Notes under the pieces: model-generated
The model's database searches: none
What the model was told of the DNA's origin: nothing
The model's input: the letters and a program-made list of their open reading frames with translations, nothing else
NCBI GenBank assembly: GCA_904418845.1
Contig: CAJFQC010000009.1
Coordinates: 16,741-80,740 of the forward strand
DNA from: an uncultured Ruminococcus sp.
GTDB taxonomy: Bacteria > Bacillota > Clostridia > Lachnospirales > Lachnospiraceae
DNA length: 64,000 nucleotides
Direction: 5' to 3'
Program-made: the position numbers and the translations under genes
Part shown: positions 18,494 to 28,535 of the stretch, one piece after another
How positions within the stretch are numbered: position 1 is the first letter of the stretch
How the letters are laid out: the number at the start of each line of letters is the position of its first letter

Positions 18494-19901
18494 ATCTGTA
18501 AATGAACGGGAGCTTGTTCTGGCAGTTCTCATGGAAGTGACGGAGAATGGACAGTTTAGCCATATCGTGCTCAGAGATGTGCTTTCGAAATACCAGTATC
18601 TGGAAAAGAGGGAGCGTGCGTTTATCACTCGTGTGACAGAGGGCACGCTGGAGCACCTCATCGAGATTGACTATATATTGGATCAGTTTTCCAAAGTAAA
18701 GGTAAAAAAGATGAAGCCGGTGATCCGCAATCTGCTGCGCAGCGCGGTATATCAGCTGAAATATATGGACAGTGTCCCGGACCGCGCCGTGTGCAGCGAG
18801 TCAGTGAAGCTTGCTGTGCGCAAAGGCTTCTCCGGGCTTCGCGGGTATGTAAACGGCGTGCTTCGGAATATTGCCAGAGGGATTGAAGATGTGAAATATC
18901 CTGCGGAAGAAGTCAGGGGGTTGTCTGTAAGATATTCCTGCCCGGAGTGGATTATCCGTCTGTGGCAGCAGTCTTACAGCGTGGAGGTGATCAGGTGTAT
19001 GCTTGAGGACTTCCAGACAGAGAAGCCGACGACGATCCGCTGCTGCTTAGACCGAACAACGCCGGAAGAACTGACAAAGCGCCTCAGGAGAGAATGTGTG
19101 GCGGTGGAAGCCCATCCATACCTGTCCTATGCACTCCGTATATCAGGGTATGATCATCTGGAAGGGCTTGAGAGCTTCCGGGAAGGGTTGTTCATGGTGC
19201 AGGACGTCAGTTCCATGCTCGTGGGAGAACTGGCGGCTCCGAAAGCAGGAGACAAGATCATCGACGTGTGCGCCGCTCCGGGAGGAAAAGCTCTGCACGC
19301 GGCGGAAAAGCTGTGGCGGGCGGAGACGGGGGCGGGCAGAGACGGCGGCAGCACAGAGAGGGACGAAGCGGGGCAGACAGGTTTCCGGGGCCATGTGGAA
19401 GCCCGCGACCTGACAGAGTATAAAGTGGAACTGATACAGGACAATATTGAGCGCTCTGGTCTTAGGAACATATCAGCCGTGTGCAGGGATGCCTCTGTGC
19501 CGGATGAGGAATGGCGGGAGAAGGCGGATATTGTGATTGCCGACCTGCCCTGCTCCGGCCTGGGCGTGCTCGGCAGGAAGGCGGACTTAAAATACAATGC
19601 CTCTCCCGAAGGAATAGAGAGTCTTGTTCAGTTACAGAGACAGATCCTCTCCTGCGCAAAGGACATGGTAAAGCCGGGGGGAACGCTCATATACAGTACC
19701 TGCACAGTGAGCCATCCGGAGAATATGGAGAACGTACGCTGGTTTCTTAAAGAAAATCCTCAGTATGAATTGGATGATATCGGGGAAAAGCTCTGTGTGG
19801 AATTAAGAAAAAGCGTGATTGAAAAAGGATGCCTCCAGCTTTTGCCGGGAGTACATAAAAGTGACGGTTTTTTTATTGCGCGGTTAGTAAAGAGCATGTG
19901 A
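18486..19901 (+). CDS. rsmB: 16S rRNA (cytosine(967)-C(5))-methyltransferase
   Basis: NusB-like N-terminus, VCAAPGGKALHAAE SAM motif, ADLPCSGLGVLGRKAD, YSTCTVSHPEN. Confidence 0.93.
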   Translation: MTKSVNERELVLAVLMEVTENGQFSHIVLRDVLSKYQYLEKRERAFITRVTEGTLEHLIEIDYILDQFSKVKVKKMKPVIRNLLRSAVYQLKYMDSVPDRAVCSESVKLAVRKGFSGLRGYVNGVLRNIARGIEDVKYPAEEVRGLSVRYSCPEWIIRLWQQSYSVEVIRCMLEDFQTEKPTTIRCCLDRTTPEELTKRLRRECVAVEAHPYLSYALRISGYDHLEGLESFREGLFMVQDVSSMLVGELAAPKAGDKIIDVCAAPGGKALHAAEKLWRAETGAGRDGGSTERDEAGQTGFRGHVEARDLTEYKVELIQDNIERSGLRNISAVCRDASVPDEEWREKADIVIADLPCSGLGVLGRKADLKYNASPEGIESLVQLQRQILSCAKDMVKPGGTLIYSTCTVSHPENMENVRWFLKENPQYELDDIGEKLCVELRKSVIEKGCLQLLPGVHKSDGFFIARLVKSM

Positions 19902-19964
19902 TGCGGCAGACAGCGCACAGTTCAGGATATACAGAAACAGGAGAGATAAAAGGACAGACAGGGA

Positions 19965-21017
19965 ATGAAGAAAGATATCCGGGCATATGAATATGATGAA
20001 TTAAAAAATGAGATACAGGCTCTCGGCGAGAAAGCATTCCGGACGGGACAGATCTACGACTGGCTCCATGTGAAGCTGGCAGATGATTTTGACGATATGA
20101 CGAATGTCTCGAAAAATTTAAAAGAAAGACTGGTTCAGGAGTATGAGATTCTTCCCGTGCGTCTGGCGGAGCGCCAGGAGTCAAAACTGGACGGTACGAA
20201 TAAGTTCCTTTTCCGCCTGTACGACGGAAACATGGTGGAAAGCGTGCTCATGCGTTACAGACATGGAAATTCTGTGTGCATCTCTTCACAGGCGGGGTGC
20301 AGGATGGGGTGCATATTCTGTGCGTCCGCCATCGGAGGGCTGAAGAGGAATTTATCTGCTTCCGAGATGCTGGGACAGATCTATCAGATCCAGAAGATCA
20401 CGAAAGAACGGGTGTCCAACGTGGTCATCATGGGAACAGGAGAACCCCTTGACAACTACAACAACTTTCTGAAGTTCATCCGCATTTTGACAGATGAGCA
20501 TGGTCTGAACATCAGTCAGAGAAATGTGACCGTATCCACCTGCGGTATCGTGCCGAAGATACTCGAACTTGCGGAGGAGAACCTTCAGATTACACTGGCG
20601 CTGTCGCTTCATGGGGCCACGCAGGAAAAGCGCAGAAAGCTTATGCCTGTGGCAAATAAATATGATCTGTCAGAGGTGCTTGCCGCATGCGACGTTTATT
20701 TCCAAAAGACAGGGCGCAGGGTGACTTTCGAGTACAGTCTTGTCCATGGAGTAAATGATACACCGGAGGACGCGCGGGAACTGACGGCGATCTTAAAGCC
20801 GCGCAACTGCCATCTGAACCTCATCCCGGTCAATCCGGTGAGGGAGAGAGATTTCATCAGACCAGGCAGGAAAAATGCCTTGAATTTCAAAAATAATCTT
20901 GAAAAAAGCGGAATAAATGTTACTATAAGAAGGGAAATGGGTTCTGACATTGACGGGGCCTGCGGTCAGCTCAGACGCCGCTATGCGGAGGAAAGTTCGA
21001 CGGCGAAGGAGACATAA
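19965..21017 (+). CDS. rlmN: 23S rRNA (adenine(2503)-C(2))-methyltransferase RlmN, radical SAM
   Basis: CISSQAGCRMGCIFCAS, MGTGEPLDNYNN, ALSLHGATQEKR. Confidence 0.95.
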   Translation: MKKDIRAYEYDELKNEIQALGEKAFRTGQIYDWLHVKLADDFDDMTNVSKNLKERLVQEYEILPVRLAERQESKLDGTNKFLFRLYDGNMVESVLMRYRHGNSVCISSQAGCRMGCIFCASAIGGLKRNLSASEMLGQIYQIQKITKERVSNVVIMGTGEPLDNYNNFLKFIRILTDEHGLNISQRNVTVSTCGIVPKILELAEENLQITLALSLHGATQEKRRKLMPVANKYDLSEVLAACDVYFQKTGRRVTFEYSLVHGVNDTPEDARELTAILKPRNCHLNLIPVNPVRERDFIRPGRKNALNFKNNLEKSGINVTIRREMGSDIDGACGQLRRRYAEESSTAKET

Positions 21018-21028
21018 GGAGACAGATT

Positions 21029-21772
21029 ATGAAGACATTTTCAATTACAGATGTGGGAATGGTGCGGCAAGTGAATCAGGATTATGTCTATACGACAGAC
21101 AGGCCTCTTGGTATCCTTCACAATCTCTTTGTGGTGGCTGATGGAATGGGCGGACATCAGGCGGGTGATTATGCTTCAAAATATACAGTGGAAGTGCTCA
21201 AAAGAGAACTGAAGATGAGCGAGGCAGAGGACGTGGAGAAATGCCTTGTATCGGCGATCAAGACGGCCAATAAGGAGATCATCAGGGAGGCTGCCCGCGA
21301 CGAGCATCTTAAGGGCATGGGTACCACGGTGGTAGCTGCCACGATTATGAATCAGATGATGTATTTTGCAAATGTGGGAGACAGTCGCCTGTATCTGATC
21401 AACCAGGGCATCCAGCAGCTTTCCAAGGATCATTCACTTGTGGAAGAGATGGTAAGGCTTGGGGGAATTAAGCCGGAGGAGGCGAAGCACCATCCTGATA
21501 AAAATATTATTACAAGGGCGATCGGCGCGAAGGCTGACGTAGAGGTTGACTTTTACGAACACCGTCTGAAACGGGGAGACATCATTTTGATGTGCACAGA
21601 CGGTCTGAGCAATATGGTGGAGGACGAAGAACTCTTCCACATCGTGCAGGGAGGCAGGGATATCGTAGAAGCCGGGCAGGCTCTCGCAAACGCTGCAAAA
21701 GAAAACGGCGGTACGGATAATATAGGGATTGTCCTTATAGAGCCGTTCGCGGATGAGGTGAGTGTATTATGA
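21029..21772 (+). CDS. prpC: PP2C-family protein phosphatase
   Basis: VADGMGGHQAGDYAS, ANVGDSRLYLI, CTDGLSNMV, NGGTDNIGIVLI; adjacent to prkC. Confidence 0.92.
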   Translation: MKTFSITDVGMVRQVNQDYVYTTDRPLGILHNLFVVADGMGGHQAGDYASKYTVEVLKRELKMSEAEDVEKCLVSAIKTANKEIIREAARDEHLKGMGTTVVAATIMNQMMYFANVGDSRLYLINQGIQQLSKDHSLVEEMVRLGGIKPEEAKHHPDKNIITRAIGAKADVEVDFYEHRLKRGDIILMCTDGLSNMVEDEELFHIVQGGRDIVEAGQALANAAKENGGTDNIGIVLIEPFADEVSVL

Positions 21773-23856
21773 TTAAAGAAGGAGTAGTATTAGGAAAACG
21801 CTATGAGATACTGGGCCGTATCGGTTCCGGCGGAATGGCGGATGTCTATAAGGGCAAGGATCATAAGCTGAACCGGTATGTGGCGATCAAAGTGTTGAAA
21901 AGTGATTACCGCACGGACGAGGTGTTCATCAAGAAGTTCTTAAGCGAAGCGCAGGCAGCGGCGGGACTGATGCACCCGAACGTGGTAAATGTCTATGACG
22001 TCGGACAGGACAGAGGACTGTATTACATGGTCATGGAACTTGTGGAAGGGATCACGCTGAAGGACTACATCGAGAAAAAAGGAAAACTTTCAGCGAAGGA
22101 GACGATCAGCATCTCGATCCAGATGGTGACCGGGCTTCAGGCAGCTCATAACCAGCATATCATACACAGAGATATCAAACCGCAGAATATCATCATATCA
22201 AAAGACGGAAAAGTAAAGGTGACAGACTTCGGTATTGCCCGCGCGACGACGTCTACGCAGACGATCAGCACAAATGTAATGGGCTCTGTTCACTATACAT
22301 CACCTGAACAGGCCAGAGGCGGCATTGTTGATCAGAAAAGTGATATCTACTCTATCGGTATCACTATGTACGAGATGGTCACAGGACATGTTCCTTTTGA
22401 CGGGGATTCTACTGTGACGGTGGCGCTCAAGCATCTTCAGGAGGAGATTGAGTCCCCGGCAGTGGAAGTGCCGGATATCCCGTACAGCTTAGAGTGTATC
22501 ATCATGAAATGCACCCAGAAGAATCCGGGGCTGCGCTACCATGACTGCGCCGCTCTTATACTGGATTTGAAACGCTCTCTTGTGGAGCCTGACGGTGACT
22601 TCGTCGTTCTCGGAGCGGCCGGATCGGGGGATACGGACCGCACGATGGTCATGTCTGCGGAAGAACTGGAGCAGGTGCAGAGACGCGGCTACGGACAAGA
22701 CGATGATTATGATGATGATGATTATGACGATGAGGATGATGATTATGATGACGATGATGACTATGACCAGGGGAGATATTCATCTGACCGTAGAGGTAAA
22801 AAGAACAATGTGAATCCTGACACAAAGCGGATCATGCGTATCCTGATGATTGTGGCGGGCGTAGTCATTGCCCTGCTTGTGCTTTTCCTTGTGGCGAATG
22901 CAATGGGATTCTTTAAAGGGCCGGGACTGAGCGCGAACACAGAGGATACAGTAGAGGTGCCGGATGTCCGCGGCATGACTTATGAGGCGGCACAGGCAGA
23001 ATTAAATAAGCATGAGCTTGGGATTACGAAAGCAAAAGAGGAAGAGCCTTCCAATGAGTATGCGCAGGGAGAGGTGAAGAGCCAGGATCCTGGCGTAGGC
23101 GAGAAGGTCAAAAAGAATACAACCATTACAGTTGTGATCAGCAGTGGCGAGGAAGCAAAGAAAGTGGCAGTGCCAGATGTGATCAACAGAAGTGAATCAG
23201 AGGCAGAAGACATACTTCAGGATGCGAATCTGAAAGTCACACATGGCAATGCACAGTACAGTGATGATGTTGCCGCGGGAAATGTTATTTCTACAGATCC
23301 ACAGCCGGGGACTGAGGTGGATGAAGGAACAAGCGTACAGATTGTTGTAAGTCTTGGAAAAGAAAAAGTGCAGGTGCCGAATCTGCTTGACAGGAGCCAG
23401 GCGGATGCGGAATCGGCATTGGCGGCGCTGGGACTGACTGGAAGCGTCACCGAAGATTACAGTGATAAAGCGGCAGGAACCGTCATATCCCAAAGTCCGG
23501 ATGCCGGTGGAGAAGTAGAGAAGGGGACGACTGTCAGCTATGTAGTGAGCCTCGGACCGAAGACAGAGTACGTGGCAGTGCCGGATGTGCGTGGAATGGA
23601 TCTCAACGCAGCGGAGAAGAGACTGAGCGAAGAAGGTCTTACGCCGTCTTATCAGGGAGACTCAGGCTATAACAGTTCCTACGGGGCAGGGCAGGTGTGC
23701 GAGATGTCGTATACCCCCGGCACAACAGTTGAAAAAGGAACAACAGTGCAGTTTTGGACCAGTCTCGGACCAGAACCTGAGGATCCGGAGAATCCATCGG
23801 GAGGAGATGCGGAGAACGGCTCAGGTGATGGAGGACAGACGGGGACGGAAGGATAA
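21769..23856 (+). CDS. prkC: Stk1/PrkC-type Ser/Thr kinase with four PASTA domains
   Basis: Kinase motifs HRDIKPQNII, DFGIA; TM segment; four PASTA units beginning VPDVRGMTY, VPDVINRS, VPNLLDRS, VPDVRGMDL. Confidence 0.94.
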   Translation: MIKEGVVLGKRYEILGRIGSGGMADVYKGKDHKLNRYVAIKVLKSDYRTDEVFIKKFLSEAQAAAGLMHPNVVNVYDVGQDRGLYYMVMELVEGITLKDYIEKKGKLSAKETISISIQMVTGLQAAHNQHIIHRDIKPQNIIISKDGKVKVTDFGIARATTSTQTISTNVMGSVHYTSPEQARGGIVDQKSDIYSIGITMYEMVTGHVPFDGDSTVTVALKHLQEEIESPAVEVPDIPYSLECIIMKCTQKNPGLRYHDCAALILDLKRSLVEPDGDFVVLGAAGSGDTDRTMVMSAEELEQVQRRGYGQDDDYDDDDYDDEDDDYDDDDDYDQGRYSSDRRGKKNNVNPDTKRIMRILMIVAGVVIALLVLFLVANAMGFFKGPGLSANTEDTVEVPDVRGMTYEAAQAELNKHELGITKAKEEEPSNEYAQGEVKSQDPGVGEKVKKNTTITVVISSGEEAKKVAVPDVINRSESEAEDILQDANLKVTHGNAQYSDDVAAGNVISTDPQPGTEVDEGTSVQIVVSLGKEKVQVPNLLDRSQADAESALAALGLTGSVTEDYSDKAAGTVISQSPDAGGEVEKGTTVSYVVSLGPKTEYVAVPDVRGMDLNAAEKRLSEEGLTPSYQGDSGYNSSYGAGQVCEMSYTPGTTVEKGTTVQFWTSLGPEPEDPENPSGGDAENGSGDGGQTGTEG

Positions 23857-23900
23857 CAACAGTCTGATTTTCAGTCGCAGAGAGCAGAAAGATCATAAGC

Positions 23901-24779
23901 ATGTATGGTAAAATTGTAAAAGGAATTGCCGGATTCTACTACGTTCACGTAGTAGAATCCGGTGTTTATGAGTGTAAAGCAAAAGGAATTTTCCGCAGGG
24001 ACGGCGTAAAGCCTCTTGTGGGAGATGACGTAGAGATGGAGGTCACTCACGAAAAAGATATGGAAGGAAACATCATACGTATCCTTCCGAGAAAGAATGA
24101 ACTGATCCGCCCGGCAGTGGCGAATATTGATCAGGCTCTGGTTGTATTTGCCGTGACTAAGCCGCGGCCCCATTTCAATCTGCTCGACCGTTTCCTCGTG
24201 ATGATGGAGAGCAAGCATATCCCTGCAGTGCTCTGTTTTAATAAGGCGGACATCGCGGAAGCCCCTGAGATTGCTGAGTTAAAAGAAATTTATTCCGGGT
24301 GCGGATACTCTCTTTTATTTACAAGTGCGAAAGAGGAAGAAAATATAGAAGAACTCAGGAAACTCTTGAAGGGGAAGACGACCGCTGTGGCCGGTCCGTC
24401 TGGCGTGGGGAAATCTTCTCTTATCAATCTTCTCCAGTCTGAAGTGAAGATGGAGACCGGGAGCATCAGCGCCAAGATCGGGCGGGGAAAACATACAACG
24501 CGGCATTCCGAGCTTATCGTGATCGGGGACGATTCCTATATTATGGACACGCCGGGATTTAGTTCACTGTATGTCAAGGATCTTGAAAAGGAGGAGCTGA
24601 AATATTGCTTTCCGGAGTTTATGTCTTTGGCGGGACAGTGCAGATTTAACGGATGCGATCATATCCATGAACCGGGCTGCGTTGTAAAAGATGCAGTTGA
24701 GGCGGGGAAAATACACAGGACTAGATATGAGGACTATGTCATGATGTATGGTGAATTACAGGAAAGAAAGAGGTACTAG
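23901..24779 (+). CDS. rsgA: Ribosome small subunit-dependent GTPase A
   Basis: GPSGVGKSSLIN circularly permuted GTPase, DTPGFSSL, CRFNGCDHIHEPGC. Confidence 0.94.
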   Translation: MYGKIVKGIAGFYYVHVVESGVYECKAKGIFRRDGVKPLVGDDVEMEVTHEKDMEGNIIRILPRKNELIRPAVANIDQALVVFAVTKPRPHFNLLDRFLVMMESKHIPAVLCFNKADIAEAPEIAELKEIYSGCGYSLLFTSAKEEENIEELRKLLKGKTTAVAGPSGVGKSSLINLLQSEVKMETGSISAKIGRGKHTTRHSELIVIGDDSYIMDTPGFSSLYVKDLEKEELKYCFPEFMSLAGQCRFNGCDHIHEPGCVVKDAVEAGKIHRTRYEDYVMMYGELQERKRY

Positions 24780-24780
24780 A

Positions 24781-25446
24781 GTGAGAAAAAATATTTTGGC
24801 CCCATCCATATTATCAGCGGATTTTAAAATTCTGGGAGAACAGCTGAAACAGACAGAAGAGGCGGGAGCGCAGTACATTCATTTTGATGTGATGGACGGG
24901 AACTTCGTCCCCAGTATTTCTTTTGGGATGCCGGTGCTGTCGTCGGTGAAGGGGGCGACAGAGCAGACGCTTGACGTTCATCTCATGGTGACAGAGCCTG
25001 TCCGGTATGTGAAAGAATTTGCCGTGTGCGGGGCGGACATTATTACAGTGCATTTTGAAGCGTGCAAAGACCTTGCGGGGACGATCGATGCGATCCGCGC
25101 CTGCGGGGTAAAGGCAGGAGTTTCGATAAAGCCGGAAACTTCGGTGGAAGAACTGATACCATATCTTGACCGGGCAGATATGTTCCTTATCATGAGTGTA
25201 GAACCGGGCTTTGGCGGACAGGCTTTCATGCCGGAGGCGCTGCAGCGTATCAGACGTTTAAGAGAGATGCTTGAAGAGCGGGGGCTTGATAAGGATATCG
25301 AGGTGGACGGCGGCATCTACCATTTCAATGTGGCTGAGGTGCTGAGGGCGGGGGCCAATGTCATCGTGTCAGGCTCCGGCGTATACAAGGGGAACATCAG
25401 AGAAAATGTGGCAGAATTTGTGGAGATATTGAAAAATCATGAGTAA
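24781..25446 (+). CDS. rpe: Ribulose-phosphate 3-epimerase
   Basis: APSILSADF, HFDVMDGNFVPSISFG, VEPGFGGQAFMP; GTG start. Confidence 0.94.
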   Translation: MRKNILAPSILSADFKILGEQLKQTEEAGAQYIHFDVMDGNFVPSISFGMPVLSSVKGATEQTLDVHLMVTEPVRYVKEFAVCGADIITVHFEACKDLAGTIDAIRACGVKAGVSIKPETSVEELIPYLDRADMFLIMSVEPGFGGQAFMPEALQRIRRLREMLEERGLDKDIEVDGGIYHFNVAEVLRAGANVIVSGSGVYKGNIRENVAEFVEILKNHE

Positions 25447-26092
25447 GCGGACAGTGATTGTGAGCGGCGGGATGCTGGAGAAAGATTTCGTGATCCCCAT
25501 ATTAAGAAGCGAAGAGACGGAATTTGTGATCGGGGTGGACAGAGGGCTGGAATTTCTCTACCATAATGAGATCAAGCCGGATTACATTGTGGGAGATTTT
25601 GACAGCGCGCCCCGTACGCTCGTCAACTATTACCGGGAAGAACTGAATGTGCCGATTCGAGAATTTAATCCTGTGAAAGATGCGTCAGATACAGAGATCG
25701 CCCTTAGGCTGTGTCTTGGCCTTAATCGGAAAGAACTATGGATTCTGGGGGCCACGGGAAGCAGGATCGATCATCTGTGGGCAAATGTGCAGTGCCTTCA
25801 GATCGCGCTGGCGGCAAATGCCCGGGCGCGCATTTTGGACAGCCACAATCAGATCAGGCTTCTTGATAAAGGGATAACTCTGAAACGGGAGGAAGCATTC
25901 GGAAAATATTTTTCCCTCTTTCCGCTGGAACTCCCGGTGGACGGCTTGAACATTACAGGGGCGAAGTATCCGTTGAAAGATCATTTTATGAAGCCGGAGG
26001 ACAGCCTGTGCGTGAGCAATGAATTCGCAGAGGATGAGGTGGTCATCTCATTTGCGTTTGGGAAAGTTATTTTGATGGAAACGAGAGATTAG
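25439..26092 (+). CDS. thiN: Thiamine diphosphokinase
   Basis: VDRGLEFLYHNEIKPDYIVGDFDSA, GATGSRIDHLWANV; overlaps the rpe 3' end. Confidence 0.88.
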   Translation: MSKRTVIVSGGMLEKDFVIPILRSEETEFVIGVDRGLEFLYHNEIKPDYIVGDFDSAPRTLVNYYREELNVPIREFNPVKDASDTEIALRLCLGLNRKELWILGATGSRIDHLWANVQCLQIALAANARARILDSHNQIRLLDKGITLKREEAFGKYFSLFPLELPVDGLNITGAKYPLKDHFMKPEDSLCVSNEFAEDEVVISFAFGKVILMETRD

Positions 26093-26136
26093 AGAAAAGA
26101 ATCATAATAAACGATATTGAGGAGGAACATTGATAT

Positions 26137-27234
26137 ATGAAATTAGGAATCGTAGGTTTACCAAACGTAGGAAAAAGCACATTGTTTAATTCACTGACGA
26201 AAGCGGGCGCGGAATCGGCGAACTACCCGTTCTGTACCATTGACCCGAATGTGGGCGTGGTGACTGTGCCGGATAAAAGACTGGATGTTCTGGGAGAAAT
26301 GTACCATACGAAAAAGATCATTCCGGCCGCGATCGAGTTTGTGGATATTGCGGGACTTGTAAAGGGCGCGTCAAAAGGAGAAGGGCTTGGGAACCAGTTT
26401 CTTGCCAATATCCGTGAAGTGGATGCTATCGTTCATGTGGTGAGGTGTTTCGAGAACAGCAATATTGTGCATGTGGACGGAAGTATTGACCCACTGCGCG
26501 ATATCGAGACGATCAATCTGGAACTCATCTTTTCTGATCTGGAAATTCTGGACAGGAGGATCGCGAAGACAGTCAAGCTGTCGCGAAACGATAAGACAGC
26601 GGCAAAAGAGCTTGATCTTTTAAACCGCGTGAAAGCACATCTTGAGGACAATAAGATGGCCAGGAGCTTCACTACAGATGACGAGGACGAGCAGACATGG
26701 CTCGCAGGATATAATCTCCTCACGGCAAAGCCGGTGATCTTTGCGGCAAATGTCTCCGAGGATGATCTTGCGGACGACGGCGCTTCCAACGAGGGAGTGA
26801 AAGCAGTGCGCGAATACGCAGTGCAGGAGGGATGTGAAGTATTTGTCGTATGCGCGGAGATTGAAGAAGAGATCTCCCAGCTTGGTGACGATGAGAAGGA
26901 GATGTTCCTGGAAGATCTGGGGCTTGAAGAGTCCGGCCTTGAGAAACTGATCAAGGCGAGCTACCATCTGCTCGGACTGATCAGCTATTTGACGGCAGGT
27001 GAGCCGGAGGTGCGTGCCTGGACGATCAAAAGAGGCACGAAGGCTCCGCAGGCGGCAGGAAAGATCCATACAGATTTTGAGAGAGGATTTATCCGCGCGG
27101 AGGTGGTCAGCTATGATGATCTGATGACGTGCGGCACTCATACGGCGGCAAAAGAAAAAGGACTCGTCCGTCTGGAAGGGAAAGACTACGTCGTACAAGA
27201 CGGAGATATCATGCTGTTTAGGTTTAACGTGTAG
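26137..27234 (+). CDS. ychF: Redox-regulated ATPase/GTPase YchF (Obg family)
   Basis: [61 protein letters not shown]. Confidence 0.95.
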   Translation: MKLGIVGLPNVGKSTLFNSLTKAGAESANYPFCTIDPNVGVVTVPDKRLDVLGEMYHTKKIIPAAIEFVDIAGLVKGASKGEGLGNQFLANIREVDAIVHVVRCFENSNIVHVDGSIDPLRDIETINLELIFSDLEILDRRIAKTVKLSRNDKTAAKELDLLNRVKAHLEDNKMARSFTTDDEDEQTWLAGYNLLTAKPVIFAANVSEDDLADDGASNEGVKAVREYAVQEGCEVFVVCAEIEEEISQLGDDEKEMFLEDLGLEESGLEKLIKASYHLLGLISYLTAGEPEVRAWTIKRGTKAPQAAGKIHTDFERGFIRAEVVSYDDLMTCGTHTAAKEKGLVRLEGKDYVVQDGDIMLFRFNV

Positions 27235-27311
27235 AAACCAGTTCAGTTATGCGCCTTCGTGTGAACTGTTGCGTAAGCGGGAAGGGTGAACTGTGGAAGG
27301 AGAAGCAAATT

Positions 27312-28271
27312 ATGCATTATGATATCAGTTTCCCGAATATTGGAATCTACTTAGACCATGTCGGGAAGAGCATCAGCGTTTTCGGATTTGAGATCGCATA
27401 TTACGGCATCATCATCGGGTGTGCTATCCTCATCGGATTTCTCATCGCTGCATCAGAGGCAAGGCGCACACGCCAGAATCCGGAGGACTATCTGGATATG
27501 GGGATCATCGGCGTCATTGCCGGCATTGTGGGCGCGAGGATCTATTTTGTAATCTTTTCGTGGGATATGTATAAGGATAACCTGCTGGAGATTTTCAATA
27601 CCCGAAATGGCGGGCTCGCCATCTACGGCGGCGTGATCGGCGCGGTGCTGGCGGTGTTTATCATGGCGCGTGTGAAAAAGCTCTCTCCGTTCGTGATACT
27701 TGATACTGTGGCAATAGCGATATTGAATGGTCAGATGCTCGGGCGCTGGGGCAATTTTTTTAACAGAGAGGCGTTCGGAGGGTACACAGACAGTCTGCTT
27801 GCCATGCGTCTTCCGCTGGACGCGGTTCGTCCCGGTGATGTGACAGAAGCGATGCGGGAGCATATGGAGACCATCGGAGGTATTGATTATATTCAGGTGC
27901 ACCCTACATTTTTGTATGAGTCAGCGTGGTGCGCGGTGCTGCTGATCATCCTTGTGTTTTACAGAAAAAACAAAAAGTATGAGGGAGAACTTTTTCTTCT
28001 GTATGTGTTCGGATATGCGCTTGGGAGAGTGTGGATCGAAGGACTGCGGACAGATCAGCTCCTTTTGCCGGGAAGCGCTTTCCCAGTCTCCCAGGTTCTT
28101 GCCGGTATCATTGTGGTCGTGGCGGGAGCGGCGCTTCTGTACCTGAGAAAGCATCACAAAGGTATCCCTATGATGACGGGCGGCAAGGTGTATGAGCCTA
28201 TGCCGGATAAGATCGAGGGGAAAAAACCGCCGAAGAAAAAGGACAGGATGTTTAAGTTCAAGGACAAGTAA
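27312..28271 (+). CDS. lgt: Prolipoprotein diacylglyceryl transferase
   Basis: GRWGNFFNREAFGG signature, HPTFLYES. Confidence 0.94.
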   Translation: MHYDISFPNIGIYLDHVGKSISVFGFEIAYYGIIIGCAILIGFLIAASEARRTRQNPEDYLDMGIIGVIAGIVGARIYFVIFSWDMYKDNLLEIFNTRNGGLAIYGGVIGAVLAVFIMARVKKLSPFVILDTVAIAILNGQMLGRWGNFFNREAFGGYTDSLLAMRLPLDAVRPGDVTEAMREHMETIGGIDYIQVHPTFLYESAWCAVLLIILVFYRKNKKYEGELFLLYVFGYALGRVWIEGLRTDQLLLPGSAFPVSQVLAGIIVVVAGAALLYLRKHHKGIPMMTGGKVYEPMPDKIEGKKPPKKKDRMFKFKDK

Positions 28272-28427
28272 AGAGACAAGATGATGTTTTGCAAGGTTTT
28301 TAAAGGCGTGCATGTTAAGAGGCACGTCTTTTTCTATAGTTTATTTGTGTTCGGGGATATACGGTGCTGCCGGAGCTGTATTCAGACAACTGTACGTTAA
28401 AATATACAAAAAACCACATGTGGTCTA

Positions 28428-28456
28428 TGGACTTTTGGCATTTTTGGCGATATAAT
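28428..28456 (+). promoter_or_regulatory. Promoter candidate for nifJ
   Basis: TGGACT - 17 bp - TATAAT; the 10-bp palindrome CCACATGTGG lies just upstream at 28414-28423. Confidence 0.5.
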
Positions 28457-28535
28457 GTGAATATATGTGGCAGTATGCTTCACAGCAGTCTGCTGGAGTG
28501 TACTTTCAATGTAAAACTCAAGGAGGAACAAGAAA

